This document shows, piece by piece, positions 43,533 through 51,566 of a stretch of 64,000 bases of DNA. Numbering within the stretch: the stretch's first letter is position 1; the number at the start of each line of letters is the position of its first letter. Source of the stretch: Bacteroidota bacterium (GTDB taxonomy: Bacteria > Bacteroidota > Bacteroidia > Chitinophagales > Chitinophagaceae); assembly GCA_018267915.1 (NCBI GenBank), contig JAFDXN010000031.1, positions 293,173-357,172 of the forward strand, read 5' to 3'. The notes below the pieces were generated by a model that was not told the origin of the DNA, ran no database searches, and was given only the letters and a program-made list of their open reading frames with translations. The translations under genes and the position numbers were made by a program.

Positions 43533-45377
43533 TTAGATAACGCGCATTTCGGTTTCAGGACTAAGCTGTTTCAAAAGCTGTTTTACATTTTCTTTGGCTG
43601 TATCATCTTTAAATGAAGCATCCCGGAAAACGACGCGCATAGGCTTATGCCCTGCAATCTCTTTTGCAAAAGCTTCATCTATTCCTTTGTCAAAGCAGGC
43701 CATAAGCGAGTTTTCAGCAACCTTGAAAACCTGCTTGCCCGAAATTTTCAGTTGCTCAATTTTCAGGGATAGCGGCAAGCCCCAATCCAGCATTACTTGA
43801 GCCAACAAATCATCGCCAGTTCTGTCATGTTTTACATTGTCGGCGAATAATTCAAGATTATCTTGCTTATAGTCTTGGGGGCGATAATACACATCTTGCA
43901 TGTTGCTTTCATCAAGTCGATAAACTCGAAAGCCATAATCAATGACTGCATTTGTTTCGGCCTTAATCTTTTTGGCAGCTCGTCGGATACGATCCTTGCC
44001 AATTTCGCAGATGTTATTATATCCAGCCCGCTTTGCTTCGGTATTTTCATCTATAGCCTCGGGAAGTTGAACCATGATGTATTTTCGACTTCCGGTATCT
44101 TCTGCATTCAATTGCATAGTAGCGTGAGCAGTTGTTGCAGAACCTGAAAAGAAATCAAGGATTATTGAGTCTTTTTCTACTCCTTGTTCGATGAATATCT
44201 TTATTAGGTCAGTTGGCTTAGGAAAATCAAAATACTCGTGTTCATCAAACAATGTTCTTAATTCCCGTGTTCCTTGAGTGTTATAAACAGTCTTTAGCAT
44301 TGTCGAAAAGCCAGTAAAATCTTCATTTAAGTCTTTGAGAAATTTTTTCCGTCGTGGCCTTCCATCTTCCTTTGCGGGAAAAAGCACCTCTCCATTTGAG
44401 ATTAATTCTTTCATTCGCTTGGGTTCATATCTCCATCCGGTGGGAGGACAATCATATTTGATATTTGTCGAAGGATTTACTAAATCGTAATGAAGATTTG
44501 GTCGTTGGTCTTTAGTTGCTAACCCAACCATGTTGTCGCTCATCCAAGGCCCTCTTGGGTCATTGTCTGGATTTGCATATTTATTTAAATCCTTTTCTCC
44601 ACCTCGGATTCTTACATTGTTGTTTTTCTTATAGACCAAGCAATATTCATGGTCGGTAGATACACCTGTTTTCGATCTGCTATCTACAATTTGCCGCCGT
44701 TTCCAAATAAAACTTGCACTAAATCCAGTTTCTCCAAATACCTCATCGCAAATTTTTCGAAGATTATGGACTTCATCATCGCCAATAGAAATGAATATCA
44801 GCCCGTCGTCTGCTAATAAATTTCTCGCCAACTTTAGCCTTGGATACATCATCGTTAGCCAATCCGAATGATAGCGTCCCGATGTGTCAGGGTTAGCAAT
44901 CAAACGCTGGCTATACTCATCAACCTGGCCGCTATCTTCTTTAAACTCTTGCGTATCTTGAGAGAAATTGTCTCGATAAACGAAATCATTGCCAGTGTTA
45001 TATGGCGGGTCTATATAAATCATCTTGATTTTGCCGAGATAGCTTTCCTGCAAAAGTTTCAACACTTCAAGATTATCACCTTCAATATACAGGTTCTCGG
45101 TAGTATCAAAGTCAACAGAATCCTTCCGTACGGGGCGAAGCGTTTTAGTTGTAGGTAAGTTAGCGGTAACAATAGCCTCTTTCTTTCCCGGCCATTCCAA
45201 GCGGTAACGCTCTTTTGTACCCTCAATAATTTCATGGCTTAACTCTTGCTTGAGCAGGTCAAAGTCAATGGCCTTGCCCTCTGCCGTTTCCGTTATGCAG
45301 TTAGGAAACAGGTCAGCAATCATTTCTATGTTCTTGCTCACCATATCCGGTGAAGCCATGTCGAGTTTGTCAGTCAT
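43533..45377 (-). CDS. Type III DNA methyltransferase Mod-like protein
   Basis: The 614-residue protein is a beta-class N6-adenine methyltransferase: catalytic DPPY (123-126, in YIDPPYNTGND) comes before the AdoMet motif DFFSGSATTAHA (about 405), with the target-recognition part between. This order is typical of type III Mod proteins. It would mark host DNA and, with Res, recognise foreign DNA. ATG at 45377 is preferred over a GTG five codons earlier. It is the first gene of the four-gene operon, 164 bases behind the SIR2 gene. Confidence 0.93.
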   Translation of the reverse strand: MTDKLDMASPDMVSKNIEMIADLFPNCITETAEGKAIDFDLLKQELSHEIIEGTKERYRLEWPGKKEAIVTANLPTTKTLRPVRKDSVDFDTTENLYIEGDNLEVLKLLQESYLGKIKMIYIDPPYNTGNDFVYRDNFSQDTQEFKEDSGQVDEYSQRLIANPDTSGRYHSDWLTMMYPRLKLARNLLADDGLIFISIGDDEVHNLRKICDEVFGETGFSASFIWKRRQIVDSRSKTGVSTDHEYCLVYKKNNNVRIRGGEKDLNKYANPDNDPRGPWMSDNMVGLATKDQRPNLHYDLVNPSTNIKYDCPPTGWRYEPKRMKELISNGEVLFPAKEDGRPRRKKFLKDLNEDFTGFSTMLKTVYNTQGTRELRTLFDEHEYFDFPKPTDLIKIFIEQGVEKDSIILDFFSGSATTAHATMQLNAEDTGSRKYIMVQLPEAIDENTEAKRAGYNNICEIGKDRIRRAAKKIKAETNAVIDYGFRVYRLDESNMQDVYYRPQDYKQDNLELFADNVKHDRTGDDLLAQVMLDWGLPLSLKIEQLKISGKQVFKVAENSLMACFDKGIDEAFAKEIAGHKPMRVVFRDASFKDDTAKENVKQLLKQLSPETEMRVI

Positions 45378-45541
45378 ATATTGTTTTCTCACAGTTACTG
45401 AAAATCTATGAAATTATCGCTTAAATATAAGCTTGATTAAAGGCAAATGTTTGGCATTGCCTTTACCGAGATAAAGTTTAAAAATACTGATTAATAAAGT
45501 AGAAAACGATACGCTTATAGTGTTTTGTGAACGCTATAAAA

Positions 45542-46666
45542 TTATAACTCTGGATCAGTTTGTCCGTTCGCAGGCTGCACATCGGGTAACACATCTATTT
45601 CCGAATCTTGTTCAGGAAATATTGAGGAAAAATAATCTATGTTCAATTTTGCGTTAAAGAAATCTTTAGCGCATGAATTTATAAGGGTGATATTGGCCTT
45701 AGCAATTCCGATTTTGTCGGAAATATCAGATTTAATTTCGTCTTCTTTTTCCAGTTTATCACGTTCAAACACATTTATTAAAAGACGTTTATCAGGGTCA
45801 TTTTTGACGGCACTAATTAAGTTGTCATTAATATGCTTATCAAAAAAGCCATAACCGCTAGTAACAATAAGTTCCGCTCTGATACACGCTTCGCGGAAAG
45901 CATAGAAATAAAACATGTAAGGGTCGTATGATTGCAATTTGTTTTGAACACCGAAAATTATTTCCATTTCGAGTGGATTAACGGAGTCCGTTGCATCAGC
46001 ATAAGTCAGGCGTTTTTCCTCGTCCCGTTTCCAGTCCAATGAACCGTGTAGTTTGTATAAATAAAATTGTATAGCTTCTTCACTTGGTTCATATCGCCGA
46101 TAATCCCATTTCCTACTTTCATTAAACCCTCTTTCTAAAACAGTTGGAGAAGTAATGTTTGCTTCTACGCACATATCATAGTTAAGACTAAAAATTCTTA
46201 GAGGGTAATTATATCCTGTTTCCATCAACTTGCGGTAATAGATGGATTGAGTTCTATAATCATCAGGTGTAAGCCAATTGGTTTTTAACTGTAGCAATAT
46301 TTCCGATTTGAATTTTTTTGCCAGTTCTAATTTTAGACCTGCTACTAAATAAAGTTCTTTTTCCCAACTTCCGATAAACGGATAAACATCAACGTTCTTT
46401 TCAGCGATATTTATAATGATGTTAAGCAGGCCAACTAAATGTTCTATATTAAAAATAATATCTTTTGGTTCAACGCCTTTGATTCTTTCGAGATGATAAT
46501 GGGAGCTTTGTATATAATTGTACAAATCTTTATAATCCGCCCATCTCGTAGAAAGTTGTCTTTCAATATCTGAAATCATCATAAAGGAGTTCTTCATTCC
46601 AGCATCACAACTGGCTCCTGCTCCCAAGAGGATTATTATTTTGTCTTCACCAAATTGTTTTCTCAT
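45542..46666 (-). CDS. SIR2-like NADase paired with Argonaute
   Basis: The 374-residue protein is a SIR2-family domain throughout: the NAD loop GAGASCDAG (15-23), the NYD motif (162-164), the catalytic His207 in YKLHGSLDW, and SGYGFFDKHIN (about 269). The residues used for NAD cleavage are present. There is no APAZ domain, in contrast to the SIR2-APAZ proteins of SPARSA systems. It starts one base behind the Argonaute stop, so the pair is translated together. By analogy to known Argonaute-SIR2 systems it should deplete NAD when the Argonaute senses invading DNA, causing abortive infection. That outcome is inference. Confidence 0.88.
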   Translation of the reverse strand: MRKQFGEDKIIILLGAGASCDAGMKNSFMMISDIERQLSTRWADYKDLYNYIQSSHYHLERIKGVEPKDIIFNIEHLVGLLNIIINIAEKNVDVYPFIGSWEKELYLVAGLKLELAKKFKSEILLQLKTNWLTPDDYRTQSIYYRKLMETGYNYPLRIFSLNYDMCVEANITSPTVLERGFNESRKWDYRRYEPSEEAIQFYLYKLHGSLDWKRDEEKRLTYADATDSVNPLEMEIIFGVQNKLQSYDPYMFYFYAFREACIRAELIVTSGYGFFDKHINDNLISAVKNDPDKRLLINVFERDKLEKEDEIKSDISDKIGIAKANITLINSCAKDFFNAKLNIDYFSSIFPEQDSEIDVLPDVQPANGQTDPEL

Positions 46667-46667
46667 G

Positions 46668-48557
46668 TTAAAGGAACCAAGGTTTTAGATTGTTGATTTC
46701 GATATGTTCTAAATGAAACTCACGGAATTTAGCAATAAACTCCGCAATTCTTTGGCAATAATATATTGATACGGGAAGCTGTTTTGATTTGAAACCTCTC
46801 CAATTTGCACCGGAGAGATTTATACAGTCTTGTAAAAGACTTTCTCGATAAGAGTAATTCTCTAATAATTCAGGCTTGTTACTGTACCAGAATTTTATCA
46901 AAAGTGGGTTGCCGAACCTTTTTGTTATCTTAGGATTGTTGGGTTGTATTCCTTCAAACCAGGCCAAATATTCAAATTTAGATAACTTTACAAATGTTCC
47001 TTCAAATGGAACAAGTCCGTTATTGGCATAGTCAAAGCCAAAATAATCAGTTTTGTCGTTAATAACGAGAACGCTTAACTCAACGTCAGAACCAATGCTT
47101 CCTGCTACCTTTTCCAATACTTTTGATTTGCTAATTCTAAAAGGCACATGAAGCGCGACCTTTTTGCTTTGTGTATTATTTATCAGCGCTGAAATATTGG
47201 TTACTAATTTTTGCCAGTAGGTATCATCCGATTCCATGCCTTCACTCAAAATTTGAATGTCTTTAAAAATGCCGCTTGAATCAGTAAGGACTGAATAAGT
47301 GGTATTTTTTTCGATAGTGTTGCCTTCCGGTGTATTCTCTATATTGTACGATTGCCCGATACCTATTATAAGATAATCGCTTCCTGCGGGTTTCATCTTC
47401 CAAGGTTTCCCGCCTGATTTTGCAAAAATTTGCAGACCGATATTTGCGAGAGAAAATTTTATTGCGTTTTCATTTTGGATTAAATCCTTTGTTACCACTT
47501 GGCATGGAATACCTGCATTAGTAAACTTGTTCTTTAACCAATAGTATAATTTATCATCACCAGTTTCATTTTTAGATTTTGTAATTATTACAGGCAAAAT
47601 ATTTTTATCGTCTTCTTTTATCTGTTTAATTTTAGTGTCTATTTCGTCATCAGAGAAACTTTTTAACGGGCTGCCGTGAATGTTGTCATTTGTAAATGGA
47701 ACTTTAAAAAGTTTCTCAATGCCATTAAAAGTATTTGGATGAGTTTCTCCTCTTAAACCTTTTAAAAGCGAAACCGCATAGTTTCTATCTTCTTCCAAAT
47801 ATATAAAGTCATAAATTTGGTTGCTTATGCTGTTACTCAAGGGTGCTGATTTATAGAGGCCGTAATAGGCTGAACTACTGGTATATCCATCCTTAAAAAA
47901 ATATTCTTTAGGCTTTAGCTGATAAGAAGCTAATTCAAATAATTCTGTGTGGAAATTTAGAGCAAATTTAGAACTGATTTGCGGCAGTATATTTTGAATA
48001 AATTGTTTGATGTAATTATGCTTAAAAAGATAAAAGTCCAAATTACTTTGTCCCCGGCTGTTTAATGAACCAGAAGCAATTAAAATATCCTTATCCAATG
48101 TAAATTTATTAGACTGAAGAATACTTTCATCAACAACAAACTGGAAGCCTAAAAGTATCCCCCATTTTTGTTGGCTTTTTAAAAAATAAGGTTCAATCCA
48201 TACACATTTTTTTCCTTTGGGATGAGATTCTAAATTAAAGTGAATACGTTTATTCCGAACATCATCAGACTTTCTAATAAAATATCCATCAATTAATTTA
48301 CTGGCTTCTATAAGCCTGTCATACACACGATTAGAAACAATATGGTGATCTACGTGAATGGCTGCATTATACTTTTCAAATCCTACAGTTTCTACACCAG
48401 TTATTTCATATTTCTTATTAGCGCCATTTATATCTTTGAAATCATAATAAGAATATTGGTCATCAAAATTTTCTACTTGAGGTGCTTCACGGCGATAAAT
48501 TGCAACTGAAAAATTTTGCTTCGCAAATGCCAAAAAATTAAGTCGTACTGTGTGCAT
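46668..48557 (-). CDS. Catalytically inactive prokaryotic Argonaute with APAZ-like N-terminal half
   Basis: The 629-residue protein has N/L1-like and L2-like parts (about 1-300, with IEPYFLKSQQKWGILLGFQF and later YYGLYKSAPLSNS), no visible PAZ, a MID domain (about 310-390) and PIWI (about 390-629). MID shows YYWLKNK, PCQVV and a lysine in AKSGGKPW, a plausible 5'-phosphate pocket. In PIWI the first catalytic Asp is lost (LIIGIGQSY, about 396), HRDG is replaced by HVPF (about 469) and the last tetrad residue is not seen (YYCQRI, about 595). It should therefore bind guide and target without cutting and activate SIR2. ATG at 48557 is preferred over a TTG three codons earlier. The gene is A/T-rich. 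Confidence 0.88.
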   Translation of the reverse strand: MHTVRLNFLAFAKQNFSVAIYRREAPQVENFDDQYSYYDFKDINGANKKYEITGVETVGFEKYNAAIHVDHHIVSNRVYDRLIEASKLIDGYFIRKSDDVRNKRIHFNLESHPKGKKCVWIEPYFLKSQQKWGILLGFQFVVDESILQSNKFTLDKDILIASGSLNSRGQSNLDFYLFKHNYIKQFIQNILPQISSKFALNFHTELFELASYQLKPKEYFFKDGYTSSSAYYGLYKSAPLSNSISNQIYDFIYLEEDRNYAVSLLKGLRGETHPNTFNGIEKLFKVPFTNDNIHGSPLKSFSDDEIDTKIKQIKEDDKNILPVIITKSKNETGDDKLYYWLKNKFTNAGIPCQVVTKDLIQNENAIKFSLANIGLQIFAKSGGKPWKMKPAGSDYLIIGIGQSYNIENTPEGNTIEKNTTYSVLTDSSGIFKDIQILSEGMESDDTYWQKLVTNISALINNTQSKKVALHVPFRISKSKVLEKVAGSIGSDVELSVLVINDKTDYFGFDYANNGLVPFEGTFVKLSKFEYLAWFEGIQPNNPKITKRFGNPLLIKFWYSNKPELLENYSYRESLLQDCINLSGANWRGFKSKQLPVSIYYCQRIAEFIAKFREFHLEHIEINNLKPWFL

Positions 48558-48591
48558 TGGGTTCAATTTCTTTTCTCTCGGTTAGAATTTT

Positions 48592-48597
48592 ATTATA
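48592..48597 (-). promoter_or_regulatory. Possible -10 element for the Argonaute-SIR2 operon
   Basis: TATAAT on the minus strand lies 35 bases before the Argonaute ATG. No convincing -35 or Bacteroidota -33 box is seen, so this is weak. The interval 48558-48692 holds no gene. Confidence 0.3.
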
Positions 48598-48692
48598 GCG
48601 ATTTTGAGAAGCAAAAATAGACTTATTAGTGATTGTGGAATAAAAACTCAATTAGTCTATAGTCTCCCGCCACTTTTAAAGGTTTTAGAATT

Positions 48693-48714
48693 TGTTGTAC
48701 CTATGTTGTACCAA
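48693..48714. repeat. Right arm-type integrase sites (two TTGTACC copies)
   Basis: These 22 bases are identical in sequence and orientation to 18101-18122. They contain TTGTACC at 48695-48701 and 48706-48712. They lie 49 bases inside the right attachment repeat, while the left set lies 100 bases inside the left one. Confidence 0.75.
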
Positions 48715-48722
48715 CAAAGAAA

Positions 48723-48752
48723 AACGACTTACAAATTTCTTCGTAAGTCGTT
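48723..48752 (-). terminator. Element-borne terminator for the reconstituted tRNA-Phe
   Basis: A perfect 10-bp stem (aacgacttac / gtaagtcgtt) with a 10-base loop is followed on the minus strand by TTTC and more T residues. It lies 11 bases beyond the tRNA-Phe 3' end and replaces the original terminator left at 17928-17949. Confidence 0.8.
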
Positions 48753-48762
48753 CATTTTCTGT

Positions 48763-48810
48763 GTGGTGTGGGGCGGGATCGAACCGCCGACACAAGGATT
48801 TTCAGTCCTT
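48763..48810. repeat. Right attachment repeat, inside the working tRNA-Phe
   Basis: Identical to 17954-18001 over 48 bases. Here the repeat is joined to the chromosomal 5' half of the tRNA, so the gene is restored. The base after the repeat on each side differs, which fixes the ends. Confidence 0.95.
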
Positions 48811-48836
48811 TGCTCTACCGACTGAGCTACCGCACC
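48764..48836 (-). tRNA. tRNA-Phe (GAA)
   Basis: The 73 nucleotides fold as a standard tRNA: 7-bp acceptor stem, D-arm GCTC/GAGC, anticodon stem AAGGA/TCCTT around CTGAAAA (anticodon GAA), and T-arm GGCGG/CCGCC around TTCGATC. The acceptor stem has one C5-A68 mismatch. CCA is not encoded here (CAC follows), whereas the displaced original 3' end at the other side of the element has it. The 5' 26 nucleotides are chromosomal and the rest comes from the element. Confidence 0.97.
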
Positions 48837-48897
48837 AACCCGTAAATGGAGTGCAAAAATAAAACTTCTGACCGATTATCCAAAAATACTTGGCGGT

Positions 48898-50235
48898 CTA
48901 GTCCTTTAATATTTTTCCTGCGTATATCTGTCCTCGTTCATTGCTTATCCGGAGGAAATATACCCCTTTTGCCAAGCCGGCTAAAGGAATACTGCCGCCC
49001 AGTAACCGGCCCGAAAGCACCACCTGTCCTATCGGATTTGCGACAGTGTATGACCTAGCGGACGTGTTTTTAAGTTCTACATATACCAGGTCGTTAGCCG
49101 GATTAGGGTATATTTTCACGTCTTCTTCCGCGCTTACTGTTTTTACCGCCGCCGCAGAATCGTATAACTCTATGATCTTGTCAATAAAGGGCCCCGTGCC
49201 GGCTGCGTTGCTGTTGCTGGTCGAAATATATACCCTTCCATCGGGCGATATACAAATATCGCGCAGGCGCCCGTAATGCAGGGCCATTCGTGTATCGCTG
49301 ATTATCGAGTCGTAAGTGGGCGATAATTTCAACTGATGCAGGGTAGTGTCCTTTAGTGTGCATAGCAGCAGCGAATTTTGCCAGGCCGGGAACATATTAT
49401 GGTGATAATAGTCAATACCGCAGGGGGCAATGGTAGGAGTCCAGGCGTGTATAGGTTCTACAACATTTGAGTCGGTGCAAAAGCTCATCTCCGAGGGCTG
49501 GTCGCAGTAACCTTCTACCGTTGGCCAGCCATAATTCCGTCCTTTTTGTATAATGTTGATCTCATCGTCGGTAGTGTTACCATGCATGCTGCTGTACAGG
49601 ATGTTGTTGGCATATACCATACCTTGTGCATTGCGCTGTCCCCAGCACCAAATGAGGCTGCCGGCACCCAGTGGGTTGTCGGCAGGAATGCTACCGTCCA
49701 GGTTTGTGCGCAGTATTTTCCCATTTTTTGATGACAAGTCCTGCGCATTGCTACCCACTGTAGCATCGCCTGTGGTGATGAAGAGCTTATCACCGACTAT
49801 CAAAAGCCTGCAGCCATTATGGTATTGTGCACCGGTAATGCTGTCTACCAATACCTGTTGGCTGGTGAGCGTGCTGCCGTTGTAAGTGTAGCGCGATACA
49901 CGCTCGAAATAGTTTGTGTTTTGCAGGTATTCATAAGCGATATAGATGTAAGGGCTATCTGGGAACGAAGGGTGCAATGCCATGCCCACCATGCCGCCCT
50001 CGCCATGTATTACCGTGTTTGCTTCGTGGTATACGGTATCGGTGTTCCCGGTAGCCGGATCCATCTTGCACACGTAACCGTTCTTTTGATCAAACCATAT
50101 ATTGCCGTCAGGTCCGTAAATGATCTCCCAGGGAATAAAGATATTGTCCTTCACAACCCTTATACTGTACTGGGCTTTTGCCAGCCCGGCCATCAATGCA
50201 CTGACAATTACCAGGAAGTAAAAAAGTTTTTTCAT
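48898..50235 (-). CDS. T9SS-secreted PQQ-dependent sugar dehydrogenase-like protein
   Basis: The 445-residue protein has a signal peptide (about 1-21), a six-bladed beta-propeller of the soluble glucose/sorbosone dehydrogenase type (about 25-345, with PWEIIYGPDGNIW, GEGGMVGMALHPSF, YHNGCRLLI and RNYGWPTVEGYC), and a T9SS sorting domain (IYPNPANDLV onward). Members oxidise sugars with PQQ, though many T9SS-linked forms are uncharacterised. It lies just outside the element and is probably extracellular. Confidence 0.88.
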   Translation of the reverse strand: MKKLFYFLVIVSALMAGLAKAQYSIRVVKDNIFIPWEIIYGPDGNIWFDQKNGYVCKMDPATGNTDTVYHEANTVIHGEGGMVGMALHPSFPDSPYIYIAYEYLQNTNYFERVSRYTYNGSTLTSQQVLVDSITGAQYHNGCRLLIVGDKLFITTGDATVGSNAQDLSSKNGKILRTNLDGSIPADNPLGAGSLIWCWGQRNAQGMVYANNILYSSMHGNTTDDEINIIQKGRNYGWPTVEGYCDQPSEMSFCTDSNVVEPIHAWTPTIAPCGIDYYHHNMFPAWQNSLLLCTLKDTTLHQLKLSPTYDSIISDTRMALHYGRLRDICISPDGRVYISTSNSNAAGTGPFIDKIIELYDSAAAVKTVSAEEDVKIYPNPANDLVYVELKNTSARSYTVANPIGQVVLSGRLLGGSIPLAGLAKGVYFLRISNERGQIYAGKILKD

Positions 50236-50325
50236 AAGGCTGAGTTTTATGCTGGATAAAATTATTCCTGCACCAAAATTATACCATTAAAAACACGTTA
50301 TATTTAGGCGCTCATTTCCATCTTC

Positions 50326-50970
50326 TTGTCTATTAACGAACTAACGGAGCTTATTATTTCGCAGGCAAAGGAAACCTCGCTGCTGGAGTGGTGTGCCATT
50401 TTCTTTGCTGTTGCCGAGGTGTTGCTGGCCCGCAGCAATAATGTACTGCTTTATCCATCCGGTATCATCAGCACTGTTTGTTACACTTATTTCTTCATCA
50501 AACTGGGCCTGTATGCAGATGCGATACTGAACAGCTATTATTTCATTATGAGCATTTACGGCTGGATTTTATGGATAAAGCGACGCGATAATGGCACGCA
50601 TTTGCCTGTAACTCATAATAGCGCTAAAGACTGGGTGATAACTGCTGCCATAGTTATTTTAGGTTTTGTTTTGTTATACGCTATGCTGGTAGCGCTGTTC
50701 CCCGCAGTGATGCCTGGTTACCATGTCTCTGATGTGGCATGCTGGGATGCTTTTATTTCTGCCTCGGCCTGGGCTGGCATGTGGCTGCTGGCTCGGCGCA
50801 AGGTAGAGAATTGGTTATTGCTCAACCTGTCCAATATCGTAGCGATACCCGTGCTTATTTACAAACATGCTCCTTTCACTGCGGCACTCACGTTATTCTT
50901 GTTTATTGTGGCTATTTTTGGCTACTTCGAATGGCGAAAGTTATATCACACGCAAAGGCTGTCTGCCTGA
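50326..50970 (+). CDS. pnuC: Nicotinamide riboside transporter PnuC
   Basis: The 214-residue protein has about seven transmembrane helices and PnuC features: EWCAIFFAVAEVLLARSNN at the start, then a YFIMSIYGWILWIKRR-type segment and WLLLNLSNIVAIPVLIYKH. It imports nicotinamide riboside for NAD synthesis. No ATG is available at the right place; a TTG at 50326 gives the expected N-terminus. It overlaps the PAP2 gene by 40 bases, in an operon that ends with a NadR-like kinase. Confidence 0.85.
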   Translation: MSINELTELIISQAKETSLLEWCAIFFAVAEVLLARSNNVLLYPSGIISTVCYTYFFIKLGLYADAILNSYYFIMSIYGWILWIKRRDNGTHLPVTHNSAKDWVITAAIVILGFVLLYAMLVALFPAVMPGYHVSDVACWDAFISASAWAGMWLLARRKVENWLLLNLSNIVAIPVLIYKHAPFTAALTLFLFIVAIFGYFEWRKLYHTQRLSA

Positions 50971-51566
50971 TACTATTGCTCTTTTTCCCTTTGTGCGGTC
51001 ATGCGCAGGGCAGAGATATTAGCTGGCTGCGAAGCATCTATCAAAACCGTAATTCCTCACTAGGCGGAAGCATGAAGGTGCTCTCCGATAGCTACATACC
51101 CATCAATGCTGCGGTACCTGTTGCCCAGCTGCTGTATGGTTACATTGCACACGATAAAAGAACCGTTCGAAATGGCTGGCAGACAGCCGGTGGTTTAGTT
51201 ATCGCGGCGGTTTTGGAAGAAGGCTCGAGATACATTATAGATCGCCCCCGCCCCTACCAGAGCTATCCTGATATCGTACCGTATAAGTATGATAAAGACC
51301 CATCAATGCCTTCCGGCCATTCCAATATTTGTTTCGAGACCGCTACTTCGCTGAGTCTTGAATATCCAAAATGGTATGTCATCGTCCCCTCCTACCTGTA
51401 TGCAGCTACAGTAGCCTACTCACGTTTGTATCTCGGCGCGCATTACCCCAGCGATGTAATAGTGGGCGCAGTGATGGGTGCGGGGTCAGCTTATATCAGC
51501 CGCATTGGCATGAAGTATTTACAACATCGAAAAAATAAAATCAGGAAACCGGCCGATGGAAATTAA
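50931..51566 (+). CDS. PAP2-family phosphatase
   Basis: The 211-residue protein has a signal peptide or first helix (about 8-24) and the three PAP2 motifs: RYIIDRPRPY (about 99), PSGHS (about 124) and SRLYLGAHYPSDV (about 163). It removes phosphate from lipids such as undecaprenyl or phosphatidyl phosphates at the membrane. ATG at 50931 lies inside the pnuC end; an earlier in-frame start would give a meaningless N-terminus. Confidence 0.88.
   Translation: MAKVISHAKAVCLILLLFFPLCGHAQGRDISWLRSIYQNRNSSLGGSMKVLSDSYIPINAAVPVAQLLYGYIAHDKRTVRNGWQTAGGLVIAAVLEEGSRYIIDRPRPYQSYPDIVPYKYDKDPSMPSGHSNICFETATSLSLEYPKWYVIVPSYLYAATVAYSRLYLGAHYPSDVIVGAVMGAGSAYISRIGMKYLQHRKNKIRKPADGN

Larger units (their letters stand above)
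17954..48810. mobile_element. Integrative mobilizable element in tRNA-Phe carrying a defence block
   Basis: The element (about 30.8 kb counting one repeat) is bounded by the 48-bp tRNA-Phe direct repeat, with a tyrosine integrase next to the left end and matching TTGTACC repeats inside both ends. It encodes a MOBF relaxase, a type IV coupling protein and anti-restriction and replication genes. No VirB/Tra mating-pore genes or phage structural genes are seen, so it is best called an integrative and mobilizable element. The left half reads mainly rightward and the right half leftward. A tRNA-Arg fragment and a second integrase at about 32 kb show it is a composite. Cargo includes AbiE toxin-antitoxin, Argonaute-SIR2 and a type III-like restriction operon. 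Confidence 0.93.

Noticed and set aside
45542..48557. A classical SPARSA system (short Ago plus SIR2-APAZ)
   Set aside because: The SIR2 protein ends soon after its own fold with no APAZ, and the Ago is longer than the short class.
18002..48762. CRISPR array
   Set aside because: No regularly spaced repeats beyond the two- or three-copy arm sites and the 14-bp pair; no cas genes.
17954..48810. A prophage
   Set aside because: No capsid, portal, terminase, tail or lysis genes are seen, whereas relaxase and coupling protein are present.
48604..48825. Small + strand open frame over the right element end
   Set aside because: It reads through the arm repeats, the terminator hairpin and the tRNA gene, so it is not plausible as coding.
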